From Pempheris klunzingeri (lineage: Eukaryota > Chordata > Actinopteri > Acropomatiformes > Pempheridae), in assembly GCF_042242105.1 (NCBI RefSeq), contig NC_092028.1, positions 9,409,338 to 9,473,337 on the forward strand: DNA of 64,000 nucleotides, written 5' to 3'. Numbering within the stretch: the stretch's first letter is position 1; each line of letters starts with the position of its first letter. Below, one piece after another: positions 1 to 12,800 of the stretch. The notes beneath the pieces are model-generated. The model did not search any database and was not told where the DNA came from. It saw only the letters and a list, made by a program, of their open reading frames with translations. The translations under genes were made by a program, and so were the position numbers.

Positions 1-1066
1 TTCAATGAGTCAAGGACGGGACAAGAACATTTTTCTTCATCGTCACTATGTCAAATCTGCTTTGCATCACCAGAACATAATGTATTAATATACTAAAAGA
101 AAAAAAAAGTGAAATGCAAATGTGTTCCATCTCAAGAGATGCACCTTTACATATAAAACAATTGAGTGTGATTTCACAAAGTTTCTCTTTCCCTTGGCTC
201 TGGTGTTGGTTATTAAACAATTTCAGTAATTTACTGTAAGGACTGTTGGTGTTACTTGATAGTCGAAATGTTGTTTAGACTATGAGATTTCCCACCAATT
301 CAAGAATAATGTGGGTGATGCAATAAATATGTTCAAAATGACCTTGGCTGTGTCCAAAATCACGTCTTCATTCACTGCTGCTACAGTTTAACACAAATAC
401 TCTGTAATTAACTCTTCAATGAGGAAGAAAGTGAGATTTCCTTGAAGTCATTTTGCATCATCACTGGCAGACTTTTGATTGTAAATTTTCACATCTACAA
501 AATTCCACATACAGCATTGTGGTTACTTTGTGAAGCAGCTGGATTCTTGAGATCATTCCCACCCTAGAATCCATTTCCATGACAGGCTTGTGGTTATGTG
601 CTTGTGGCTGAACCACAGTGGTTTGGACCAATCAATCTGCAGGTGAGACAACACCAAGAAAACAACCTGGCCAACCTAAAGAGGTTAGTGCGATGCTGCC
701 GAAAGCATCAGTGGAAAGAAATGAAAGTATTTTTTCATTGAAAGAAGAGGAATGAACGGCACTTCTCCCAACTGGCCTGAGCAATAGTTTTAATACTGTT
801 TGTTGATCTTCTGGTTAAGGTTAGCCGTTTACAGTTCTATATAACAAACCATCTGAAGCATCGGGTTGGCATTATGGGATTGTTAGCCGAGAGCGGCGTA
901 TATACTGTGGACATTACTGTTTTTGTTTCTGTCACATATAACAGATATGGGAAACTGTATTTATCCCACAGAGGAGACAGAAAAAGTGCAGAAACAGTGT
1001 CAGTAACAGAAGTAGTGCAAAATCAAGGGATATAACAAATATAACTAAATACAAATATAAAAATAT

Positions 1067-1083
1067 TATATATATATATATAT
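1067..1083. repeat. (TA)n microsatellite
   Basis: Run of alternating TA inside an AT-rich stretch. Confidence 0.85.
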
Positions 1084-1454
1084 GCATGTCTGTATTGCAC
1101 AGGATGTTACAATTATAGCACAGTAGTAAGCTCCCATTATCCCAGCATCCCTGGCCCTCCTGCCTGCCTTAACCCTTTCCTAATTTCCTTGACTTTGATT
1201 TTTCGTCTTCCCTGTCCCTGGTTAAGCTTGCCTACCTGGTTTTTGCATCAAACGTTTTGGACTTTGCTCCAAACCTATTTGCTCTGTGTGTCATGCTCAT
1301 GAGTTTCTGCCTGTTCGCTGCTGGCGCCGTTACAGTTTCATTGTGGGAATTTTTTGAGGCCATTATGTAGTGCATCAGTTTCTCATTCAGAAATCAGACA
1401 CTTGAATGAAATGACGGATGGTAATTGCAGTGTAGTACACAGGAAATGGGGAGC

Positions 1455-1690
1455 GACATCAGATACAGCCTTAGAGTCTACAGCCATGTAGGGGCACTGT
1501 GAAGCTGCACCTTAGGCACAGTGGTAGTTTGAGCAAAAGGCCTACATCAGCATGCTAACATGTTGATCTTTAGCAGGTATATGTAGCATGTTCACCATCT
1601 TTAGTGTATGAGCATGCTAACATTTACAAATTAGCATTAAATACAAAGTACACAGGTGAGGCTGATGGGAATGGAAATTAGTTTTGCATA
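1455..1690 (+). repeat. Dispersed teleost repeat, 'agcatgctaacat' family
   Basis: The copy contains the succession 'ttaggcacag', 'catcagcatgctaacatg', 'tttagcaggtatatgtagca' and 'aggctgatgggaatg'. The same succession recurs in diverged form at 11,700-12,005 in this window. I recognise it as a common dispersed non-coding repeat of perciform fish. I cannot assign it to a named family without a repeat library. Confidence 0.6.
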
Positions 1691-2868
1691 AAACTTATAC
1701 AGAAAGTGAAAGAATCTTGAGGAGAAACAACTGGAAGACCAAAAACTTATATCAGCTGGACTCTACAATATGAGTTTTGTCTCAAATCAAGTCAACGGTA
1801 GGCTTCGCAGTTAGAAGGGAGAAGAAATTCTGGCAACGATAATTAAAACCAAAACTGCTGTGACAGAATCTAGGGTGTGTGCAAACCTCAGAGGAGACTC
1901 ACGGTGGTCTGAAGAGCTCTGAAATAGCGCTTTTCTTTCACCGTCATCCATCACATTTATCTGTCAACAAACACCTCGTGGCTTTGTGGATGGGGCTTCG
2001 ACCGGCGCGTCACACTGATGGATTTTCAACAAGTGCAACACGTCTTGTTAAACAGTTGCAGATTTATGTCATCTGGATTTTTGCAAAGAAAGAGGATACA
2101 GCTGCTACTACTTAATAGGTGAAGTGTTTCTTCCATTGTTGTGTCATCATCTGAACAGTTAAGTATTGTTCTGCTGTTTTCAGTCTGTTTACTTTGAAAT
2201 TGTTGGCCAAACTATCCAAAATGCTGGTGTTTCCTGGCCTTTGGTCAACTTTGTGTGTGTTCTGGGTGTGTTTGGTCATTCGTGGGTAACTTTGTAGGCT
2301 AAAAATAGGCCCAGTTGGAACATTCATGTGGCACCTCAGGGGGTCCATAGATCTAATCTCCACAGAGAGATATGAACTTTTCCTGTTTTCGCCCTCAACT
2401 CCCCTCAGAATTAGCCTCTCTGAAAATTCAAAACAAATGTCAAGGAGAAAATGTTGAAGTATCAAGATGAAGGATGAGAAAGGGGTCAGAGAGTATCCTG
2501 ATACAGATTAACTTATTAAAATATTTGGAGCTATGAGTCCAGACAGTTAATCCCTTCAATTTTGGTCATTGGTTGCGTGCGAACAGAAAATAGTTTGGGT
2601 TGGATTATCTGTCACTCTGACACCAAAAATGGATGTGAAATGAAAAGAGATCACGGTTAATAATCACAGGATACTGACCTACTAGGAATTTTCCTCTTCT
2701 TCTTTTCTCAGCATTTGACATTTGATGCAACTTTTAGAGACTTTAATCCAGTTTGACCGAGAGAGGTGTTCTGCATTCTGTCAAAACACTGTACATATCT
2801 TTTATGATTTCAAGACTTTTTAATGACTTTGAAAATAGAGTAATTAACAGGCATGCGGTTGAAATATG

Positions 2869-2871
<3 letters not shown>

Positions 2872-2900
<29 letters not shown>
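2872..2900. repeat. (CA)n microsatellite
   Basis: Uninterrupted CA dinucleotide run. Confidence 0.95.
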
Positions 2901-2901
<1 letters not shown>

Positions 2902-5849
2902 CTTTTGGGAGTCACCACAGCCTATGGTAATAACGAAGAGCCGGTGCCCAGTCATTCTCGTAACATTGTTGGGGGCTCTGTTTTCCCATTAACTTAATTT
3001 TGGCCAACATCTCTAGCTTGGGGATTTTTGCTCTGTGTTAGTGCAATCAGTTACAAACAGGCATTTCTTCTTGTTGATAGGGTTACTGCTGTATTCAGTT
3101 TGCCAAAGGATCACATACTGCGATGCTAGTTGCAACTTCCTTGATTGTGTTTATGTCTACATATAAGAAAACTGATATAACGTCAAGTTAGCAACATCAA
3201 GGATTTTTTTTTTTTTTTAAAGGAGCATGTTAATTTACTTTAAATACTCTGGCGTGAAAAACAAAACATTTTACATTACTTAACTTTATTTTGACACTCT
3301 ATATTGAATTAATGATAAATACATGGAAAACTAAAAATGAATGAAAATAAAAACAGGTACTATATGATAGTATCAGTGCAGGGGTAAATATACAGTATAT
3401 ATGCTATTTATTATTATTTTAGGGCAGTTTATCACATGTGGAGGTAGAGAGGTAGCTGTGTGTAGGTAAAAGCAGGTTATTGTTGCTTTCGTAACAGCCA
3501 TATTTAACACCTTTTGTTGACAGACTGTGGACATTGTCTTGATTAGAATTGTGTTTGTCCCGTAGAAAGCAGGTTCAACTTTGTTGCAGACTTGCCTCGA
3601 AGTCTCTTATATGCTTCCATGGTTAGATATGTTAGATTTCGTTGATTCTTGTGACGCCAGCTGCTTGCTAGTAAGAATGGCTGCTTTTAATTTGGCCAAA
3701 CTGCCTTTGGGTCTCATGATCTGTGCAAACATAAGAAGAGAAACCACCTGTTTTTCAGTGGCTTCAGTGATGGAGCTCGATCCTCAGTTAAGGAAGAGCG
3801 TGTGTTGAGAAGCGAGCAAAAGGGGGCAAAAGAGAAAAGAGGACAACTGCAAGCAAAAAGATTTAATTCCAAGTGAACAGATTGAATGATATCAGAAAAT
3901 AGGTAGAGTCAATACAGTTTAGTTTGGCATCAATGCACTCAAGTTCTGTAAAAGCATATTAAACAACAGATGAGAGCGATTTGAGGGATCAATACAGGTC
4001 CCCTGATGTGACTGTAGACAGTGGAGCACACAAGTGGACCCCGGGCGGGGTTAGGGCCCAAAAGAATTCACATAGCTGGCAGTGTCGCTGTGACAGGTGG
4101 CCTAAATAAAGAGAAACATAAATATGTGTTTATATGTAAATATAAAGTATATATAATATACTGTTCTGTCGGTAAGAAGCAGGAAAGATATCTCCTAAAA
4201 CTGCAATGCATCTCATGTGTTTCCCTTCATTTTCTTTAGCATCTTAACCAGTCAGATATCAAATACTGGCTTTAATATAATAGTTATGATGCCTGCTGGG
4301 TTTGTGATAAGAGTCCGAGGAATTTGAGGAAACAGCTTGAGTGGCTTATTCCGTCACACTTTGATAAACATCACGATAACCAGGAAGCTGCAGCTCATCA
4401 AAAGATCACCAGTTTGGTTCTGCAGAACAGAACATCTGATGATAAGACTTCAAGCATCTTTTTTTCTTGCTTCGTACAATTCCCACTTTCGTCTAAACTA
4501 CGGCTCTGAATCATATTTTTCCCGTTATGAACTGTAAATACGTTTGCAGCCGTGAACCGCTGACCCTGCCGAATTAAGGATGCAGAGATAAAACTCCCCA
4601 AAAGAGTTGCTGCTCTGCCGTGGGACTGAGTTGTTTATGCACTATGGTGGTGCTATTTCTGAATGTGTACAGCAGGTGTCAGATGTCAACAGATAAATGC
4701 TTCGCTTAAATACGTCTTCACATTCCCTTTTTGACACATTGCAGTGCTCATAATAGTGTGTCCTCTTATTGAAATCTGAATCCAAGAAAGATGTTTACAG
4801 TACAAACAAATAGCTCTACTGTAGTTATTTCCATCTGGGTCTTTATTTTAATTTCTCAATTTCTTATTTGGATTCAAAGTCCAGTCCCTTGAAATGTGTT
4901 TGCTCAAGGTGTTTGTGTATTGGCAGGTGGTCCGAGTGTCTGCAGCTGCATCAGCATGACGCAGTTTTTCTCTTTTTTTGTTCAAGTCCAAACCTAACAA
5001 CTAATTACAGCGTGGGTGAACCCTTTTCTCTTAAATAGCAAACGTTTCCCATCTTTTTTTCCCCCAGAGGGCTCTGACATCTTATGGGAATCTCTCTGGA
5101 CAATCAGAGGCTGACAGTGGTGTCAAAGTGTCAAATCCCTAAAGCAAGAGAACAGAAATAAAAATAAAGAAAACCATAAAAACATCTTCCACGCGACCTT
5201 TAATGAAAATGTTACGTTCTCAATAAACCAAGCAATTTTGACAATTACAGTCATTACTATTCTCTAAAAGGATACTGGAGAACATTTAGAAATTCTCTCA
5301 GGTACACAACAGCTGTATCTGTGCTGGGATGCTGCAAGAATGAATCAACTGTCTCCGTAGTTCAGGTCCTGAACTCTTCTTGTGGAGCCTCTTTACTCTT
5401 CCACATATTGTTAACTTTTTTCCCCCCATCACTGAATGAACTGAAGGGAATAAAAACGCTGCGATACACACAGATGTTTTCAGGACCACAAGAAAGCATT
5501 GTCCACTTGAGCGTGGGAGCTGCATTTCCAAGTAAAACAATGTGGAGAAAGCATTTTAGATCCCTGGTTATTTTCAGTCGGAGGAATCATCTACACAAGC
5601 TGTGGAGCCAGTTTAGGAGGACGCATGACCCTCATTATCGAACAGATCACGCTATTATATCTGAAGACACGAGTCAGGTTAATAAGAACTGATCTAGAAA
5701 GTGGCTTCCTGGGTTACAGGATGAGGGAATACGTGCCATAAAGTCATATAGGTGCACTTGTTGCTGTTGAAGGAGGCTCCTTTGGCTACATAAAATCTGG
5801 AATTAAAGCAGCTACAATCAGTTTCAGTCAAGTTTTAGGCAGCTGTTTT

Positions 5850-6130
5850 CAGTGAAAAAGTTCTAAAACTCTATGAAGACAACCTGCTCAAACGCCACAC
5901 GGACAAAGTTACTGGCAAGCTGCTGAACAGATTGAAGAATTTAGCAGCTAAAGAGACAGATATTTCTCTCAGGAGTCTGTGGGAGATCAAAAACAGAGCT
6001 AAAAGAGAATGCATATTGCGCTGATATTTGCCAGGTGGACACAAACATGACCTCCAATGAATGATAATGTTATCAACTCAAAAGGTGCTGCTCCCACTTT
6101 GCCTGTTTTTTGTCATAAAATGCCTGTACG
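5850..6130. repeat. Possible dispersed repeat fragment
   Basis: The stretch reading 'ctctatgaagacaacctg' followed by 'aaaaacagagctaaaagag' resembles a moderately repeated sequence I recall from perciform genomes. All reading frames are broken by stops. The recognition is from memory only and the borders are approximate. Confidence 0.3.
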
Positions 6131-7389
6131 CATGACTTGCTGGAAACTCTACCTAATACGTCACCAGATGATAAAGGAGCACGCCAAGCAGTATCAAGAA
6201 AAACTCAAAACCTTGAATCATTTTCTGAGATAAAAGTATGTGTTCTCCTGCTCTGCCTGAGAATAAGTCATTAGCTTTCCCAAAAAAGGAGGCTGCCAAC
6301 AATATGCAGGAATTAATGGTGTGTATCAAGGCACATCAATCCTTGACAGCAGATGAAAAACAGTCAAGTCATCTGTTAAGACCACACATCATGATCCTGA
6401 CTGAACTTTATTTATGGCCAGATATGTCCAACTGACTAAATACAGTTTTATTTAGTGATTTTAGCTCTTATTTCAAATGAAAAAGCTCTCAGTAAATGGT
6501 GCTCTTATCCTGTGGATCAGAGATTTCTTATCAAACAGGCAACAAAGAGTGTTAGAGGAAGATGGGGGAAATAAATAAGACTGAAATAAATGTAAGAAAA
6601 ACTGGAGAAGGAATAGTTAATATAGTGAGTAAGAATGCCACAAGTTCAACTACATGAGAAATATCAAAACCAAAGAACAAAGCTTTTCACACTATAAGTG
6701 ACCCTCTGTTACAAATTAGAGGTACAAAAAAATGTCTTTCACTAACTTAGATTTGTACTCAGCCCTTATTTGTAATCCTTTAACAGTTTCTTACTACATC
6801 TATGGAAACAACCTCACCACAACGTCCATTTATTTGCTGTTCTGGAGCTTTCAGACACGTCACCTGATCGTCACCAGTGAGTTGATTTTAGCTGTCACAG
6901 AGATGTAGATGTTTAAATTACATTTTTTTTGCTCTAACTAACTAACTAATTAGTTGTGATGAGATTGTTTTAAACTCTATTATCTATTTTTTTTAAGTCA
7001 TGCAGTGTGAAAATGATTTTTGTTCCAAATCACCATCCTTTTCTCTGCCATCTCAGGATCCATTCAAGTCTAGTCTGCTTGAAAATTAGCATGCAACATA
7101 AAGCTAACATTGTACCCCCCCCTACTGGCCAAAAACCACTAGAACCAAACTGTTTGAATGCAACGCTGGACACAATCTTCACCAGACAAGAGTGCAAAGA
7201 TGGGCGATGTGCTGTGATGTCACAATAAAGGCAACAACTCAGTGTTTGAAATTGAAATCACATTTATTGTTTGTTCTGGAGTTGATTCACTTAAACTTAA
7301 CCCTTTGTGTACAGTATAATTCTTGCCACAACTGCATCTTTTTCTTCTTGATCATCATTGTCATCTCACGGTCTTTTTACACATTCATT

Positions 7390-7431
7390 CACACACACAA
7401 ACACACACATACATACATACACACACACAAA
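7390..7431. repeat. (CA)n-rich microsatellite, interrupted
   Basis: CA repeats with interspersed A and TACA units, inside the presumed wiz 3' UTR. Confidence 0.85.
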
Positions 7432-8675
7432 ACAGCCAGTTACACCAGCTGAGGCTTATTCGGGTGATCTTAAAAGGGAACTCTAATGCACCGACCCTTC
7501 ATTCGCATCTCACACAGCAATGCAGCCATACACCTGCGAGAGGCTACGCCGTCTATTACTCTGTGAATGCAGACAGAGGATCACGTCTCGTCGTGCAAAG
7601 TCCCCTTTAAGACCTGCTTATTAGAGTCCTTTGATACCAGGACATGACAATCACGCTAAAATGTTTTCCTCAGGTTCAGTCACGCGCCAGCTCCCGACCT
7701 GCAACATTCTCACCAGCACCAAAAGTTTCAGCTTGGAGAGACTAACAGATAAAAATAAAAAATACTCTAAGATTCACCTTGCAGGACTGCAAATACAGAA
7801 ATGCACAGAGCAATAAAAAATACATAGCATCAAAGGTTTAAATCAAATCACGATAGAGGAATTAAGATCACTTATTTTTTTTAACTACCTTGCTAATAGA
7901 ACTGCTGATAGCTCTACTAGCATCAACAGTTTCTTAAGTACATGTAGTTATATAGGATGTATCTAGACTCCATAAAAGGGTTTGGGTATTGTTTGGATCG
8001 AACAGTCATGTTTCAAACATGGGCAACACTGGAACAAAGTTTTAAAAGGTCGTCAGCCTACATGGACCCTTTAGTTATTGCCTCAGATCTGGGTTGATAT
8101 GAACACACTCTGAAGCAACGTAGATACAAACAGACGGCAGACTTCAGCCTCGGGAGCCCGGGGTGTCTCTGTGTCTGGACTGAGGGCTGACAGCTCTCGA
8201 GAGCCCTGCTTGTAATCAAGTTTGGTTTGTGTTCGTGTTGAATTGGAATAATCTAACCTACAGTAACAACATGAGTCCCGTGAAGCCGCTCCAGGAGCCC
8301 GAGTCTTTCGAACTGGAGGAACTCTGCAGTGCAGGTAGTGGATGCAGATCGCCGCTGGTTCAGTCCATTGTTCAGCGCGGAGCCTCGGGGAACTCGATAG
8401 CTGTGCAGAGTTTCCTCCACCATCAGGTCCAATGTAAACAGCTTTTACGGAGGCAAGACAAGGAAGTAAACAGACTCTTTGGCACATCCGAACACGACGA
8501 CGGATGCATAAAAGTCCTGATCAGACTACATGTAGACAAGCTCGTACAGTTAGCTCACTTTGAGCTAAGGAGGTGTCTTCCTGTCAAGCGGTTTTACTTC
8601 CGTCTGTCTCTTTAAAATGGGAAGCAAATGCACATTTGCTATGTATGTACACAAACATACAAGCTAACACACGTA

Positions 8676-8678
<3 letters not shown>

Positions 8679-8710
<32 letters not shown>
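8679..8710. repeat. (CA)n microsatellite
   Basis: Uninterrupted CA run, inside the presumed wiz 3' UTR. Confidence 0.95.
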
Positions 8711-8713
<3 letters not shown>

Positions 8714-9844
8714 GTGCACCAGTGTCAAAGTGCAACATTCCAAATTTCTACTTTAGCTTTAGAATGACCTAGCTTACCACATTCAGATGCATAATAATAA
8801 ATAAATAATAATTTGGGTTAAATTGAAAAAGGCAGGAAGAAAATGGCAACACTGTGAATGGAAAAACTTGGAACTTTGAAGGATTTCTATGGCCCTGCTT
8901 CTCAGATCAAGAAAGGGAGATTAAAAACGCAACTGTGCCTTGAAAACAACAGCAGCCCTATCTGCTGAGAACAGCAGTCTGTGGAGTAGAAACATCACGA
9001 AAGGTAAGTCTATCAATGGTATAGTAACATGGGGCACATGTTTGATCGTGTATGAGTGTGTGCATGTAAGGTATTAATAGGTGCTTTCAGCTACATTCAA
9101 ACAAATGTATATTTTGGGGTTAGTATCACATTATAAAGTTAACTAGGGGGATCTTCCCTTTTTGGGTGTGCTTCCACTTCTTGCTCCTTTAACCAATCAG
9201 ATTAGTCTTAGTCAAATTTCACCCATTTTGATGGGCTTTTCAGTAAGTGCTCAGTGACAATGTCAACATTAAAAGTGCCTGCTTTAACACTAAGTGTTAC
9301 CACATATTCCAAGTCTCAAACACAAGACTAGCATGATTAGAAATCTCAGTCAAGACCTTTAGGTGAGAGGCTGAGGCCAAGTGCTACCAGTGCGCTGATA
9401 GAAATGGTCAAAGTCTCACAGGTCTTATTAACGCACTGTTCATAAGGGGAAAGAGGGCGACGTTTGATAAAGGGCTACATTAACCCCTAAATTGCCCAGT
9501 GAATGGGAGTAGAGGTACAGCAACTGTCCATGTCACCAGCTGGACATTCGTTTTCAACAAGGCAAACACAAAACATAGGTTCATCTCTCTTCCTAACCTT
9601 GGACACTTCCCACAATCATCCATCCCCGATGCACAGATAAGCCAGGAGAGCTTCGTTCCCATGGTTACAGGGCTTAGTAACAGTCTAGAAAGCTGCTTCA
9701 AAGGTGCTCAGAGGGCTCTTCGGAGGGGAAACACTCCTCCTCAACAACACTTTGTGAAGGCCAAAGGAAAGAAACGGATGGGCAAAAAGAAATAGTAAAA
9801 GGGAGAAAAAAAAAAGGGGTCAAACGACAGTGATGAATTTGGGT

Positions 9845-12800
9845 TTACACTGTCTGGGTGGGGCGGGGGAGAGAGGTTGGAGATGGGGTTGGCTGCTCCT
9901 CTGAGACCTTTACTATCTCTGTGGCAGTGACAGGCGGAGCACAGTCGGCCGGAGGAGTAGGGGAGCGGCTGTTTGGAGCTGTGGTGCGGGTCGGGGTGGA
10001 GGTCAGGGCAGGTGTGGTGGAGGTGGTACTGGAGGTAGAGGTGGAGGCTGGGGCAGAGGCCTGGATCGGGAATGGGTCATCAGCTGGGACAGGGGGTCCA
10101 GCGGAGGCTGCTTTGGGTGCAGCAGGCTTATTGTAGTTCATCTTGAGGATGTGCTGCTGGAGGTGTCTGATCCAGTCCTCCTGTACCGACAGCGGACCGT
10201 GAAACTCCACCTCGCAGAACCTGATGGGCACAGAAACACACATTCAAGATGGGAGTAGTGCAACGCGACCAGTAGTCTACATCTAATGTGACTCCAGCAA
10301 AGTTTTATGTCGGAACTTAAGCACTCATTCATGCAGCCTGAAAATCCCAAATGATTCACGATTCTCAATATAGTGCATTAGCAACTGAAAGTGGAGTACT
10401 GCATGGCAGGGGGTGGGGTAATAGTGGGGTTTGCTGCTTGGGGATTAAAGGACTATTTAAAATTTAGCCAGACAGGACTATTAATGGTGCTGTCTCAAAA
10501 TATCCAACGTTAAGGGCCCTGAATGTTTTCTCTTGGGCCCTGGGAAGCCCTGCTCTAACGCACAGGTTTCACTCACCGGCACTTCAGGGTGTAGAACTTC
10601 CCCACCAGTTTGACCAATGGGTAGGAGGGTGGTTTGGGCACCAGGGCAGGGACGGTGCCTGTGCGGGGGGGCTTAGGAGGGCCGCTGTCCCTCTCTGTTC
10701 CCTCTGGGCAAGACGGGTGCTTCAAGGGCCGACGCTCAAAACCTTAACAAGGACAGACGGACACAAATAGTCCAGTATTATTTATCATGTTATCATAGTA
10801 ATTTTTGTTGAAAGCCAATGAGGTGCAGTTAATTTTCTACTTGCAAGGTTAATTTTGTACAAATATTCATTGATAGATGATGTAAAAGAGTGGCCTTTTC
10901 ACTACTTGTCAAACACGTGATGCAACCAAATTCAGTGTCAAAAACTAAAGATGAAAGGACACTCGCTGTCACTGAAAACAAAAGGCTTTTATTTCCCTTG
11001 GTGAAACACCTCACATTCACCGTTCTTGTTTTTCTTTCAGCAAAACAGACTCTTTTCATTTAGATCTAAGGCATCCTACAGTTAACCCTGCTAGTGTGTG
11101 GCTGCGGTCACTCACCTTTTTTTCAAAGCCTGCAGTCATGCTAGGGGCTCTGTGAGACTGTGCTTAGGCACAGCGTGCTCGATCGAAACGGCAGTGTGTT
11201 AACATGCTCGCCATAGACTACATAAAAGTTGGATGACATGAAAAGTTCCCCTGTGTCAATCACCCCCTGGTGGCTGGCTGCAGTATGGGTCATAAACGCC
11301 ACCCCCTCTCTGTTAGTGGATAGGACATGGGCCAACTAAAAAAATCAATACGCACATCAAATATATTTCTACCAAAGATGGTTTCTGTTTTACGTAGTTC
11401 CTAGTGCGCTGGTGTATGTTCAAGAGTTCATTTTTCTGATATATTTGGTTCTAATTAGTTATTTGACACTATAAGAAGGGGGTGTGACATTATGATTGAC
11501 AGCTAATTCTAACCTGCATTTGAGTCGGGTGGGTGTATGGGTGAGACCAGGATACAGCGGCTCCTGCCCTGATTACTGCTGCGCAGACTCTGGCTCCACA
11601 TGACATCACCACCGCAACATGGAAGTGCCCAAATCTGATATATTTAGTCTTCTACTGGGATTTTTGTACAGCGGGAGCAAGTGGCGACGTGTTTTTTATA
11701 TATGCAGTGTATGATGCTCATAGTGACAATGGTAATATGCTGCTGTTTAGCAGGTAAAATGGTTACCATGGTCACCATCTGAGTTTAGCTACATTTGCTA
11801 ATTAGCACTAAACACATAGTACAGCTGAGGGTGATGGGAATGTCATTAGTTTTGTAGGTATTTAGTCATTAACCAATAATTGCATCTCATCCTGAGAGGG
11901 ACATGAATATTTGTGCCAAATTTCACAGCAATCTATCCAAATGTTCTCATTTCACTCAAAGCTGCAAATATCAATTTGCTGATGGCTCTAGAGGAAAAGT
12001 CATGTGATCACCAAACCAGTAGTGCAGTAGGTGCTGAGAAGCGTTTTAGTCTCAAGCAAAGTGGTGGAAGAGTCACCTGACATAGCCATCCCCAGAGCCA
12101 CATGACACATGCAGGCATACGTATCTGACTGAGTGCATGAAAGCAACAACATATGCTGTATCCTCACGTACCTCTGGGCAGGCGGACATTAAGCTCACTG
12201 CGTGCCACCTGTGCTTGAAGCGGGAGGCCGCCAGCGAGCCGCGTGAGACTGGGACTGCTGCGGCCAGGCCTGATAGGAGCGACGTGTACGTTGGTACCAG
12301 CTTCACCCGCGGCGGTCTTGGACAAGCCCTGGCTGACCTCACGGCTCTGTGGCCGCACCAGGCTCACGGCCAAAGACGAAGACCACTGGGAGGAGGAGGA
12401 GGACGAGGAGGAGGAGGAAGAGGAGGCCTTCTGCGATGAGATGGGGAGGATATGATCAGAATCCATTGACGCAGTGAGAGGTGAGCTGCTCTTCTGGAAG
12501 AGGGACAGAGATGAGTTTTCAAATCAGCACTATATCACCAAGAGACCCTGTCATGTCCTGGTGGGATTACCATTTTACATCATGAAACATAACTAGTTGA
12601 CTACAAGGTCATTTTAGGGCCAAATAATATATAAGATAGCAATTTCTCTTATTGTACTTTAACAGTGATAGCATTAATTATCGTCTTCATCTTAAAGAAC
12701 AGAGGATACGTTGAGTTTACGCTGATGTCAGCCAGCTTAGCTTAGCATAAAGGCTAATATACGGCATAAACAGCTAGCCTGACTTTGCCGAAAGATAACA

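Larger units (their letters stand above)
1..7240. other. Intergenic region, no gene recognised
   Basis: No reading frame here resembles a known protein, and no chain of splice-compatible exons was found on either strand. The short open frames are scattered, of low coding quality, and interrupted by AT-rich sequence. The stretch holds a (TA)n tract near 1,067, a (CA)n microsatellite at 2,872 and fragments of dispersed fish repeats, listed separately. Its right end lies at the probable poly(A) site of wiz, so part of it could contain regulatory DNA or the far end of a neighbouring gene outside the window. Confidence 0.6.
7240..9844 (-). other. wiz: Probable 3' UTR of wiz
   Basis: This is the sequence downstream of the wiz stop codon. 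The first canonical AATAAA that I noticed on the minus strand lies at 7,263-7,268 (plus-strand tttatt), which would place cleavage near 7,240 and give a 3' UTR of about 2.6 kb. It contains two CA-rich microsatellites and, at 8,083-8,615, a more CpG-rich block open in a frame on each strand. The true 3' end could lie elsewhere if a variant poly(A) signal is used. Confidence 0.45.

Noticed and set aside
7390-8710. CRISPR-like regular repeats
   Set aside because: The repeats are simple CA microsatellites without spacers; the genome is a vertebrate.
9858-10136. Val/Gly-rich plus-strand ORF
   Set aside because: Antisense of the Thr/Pro/Ala-rich C-terminus of wiz; no independent support.
12137-12455. 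Gly/Arg- and Glu-rich plus-strand ORFs
   Set aside because: They are antisense shadows of the poly-Ser-coding wiz exon 12,172-12,493.
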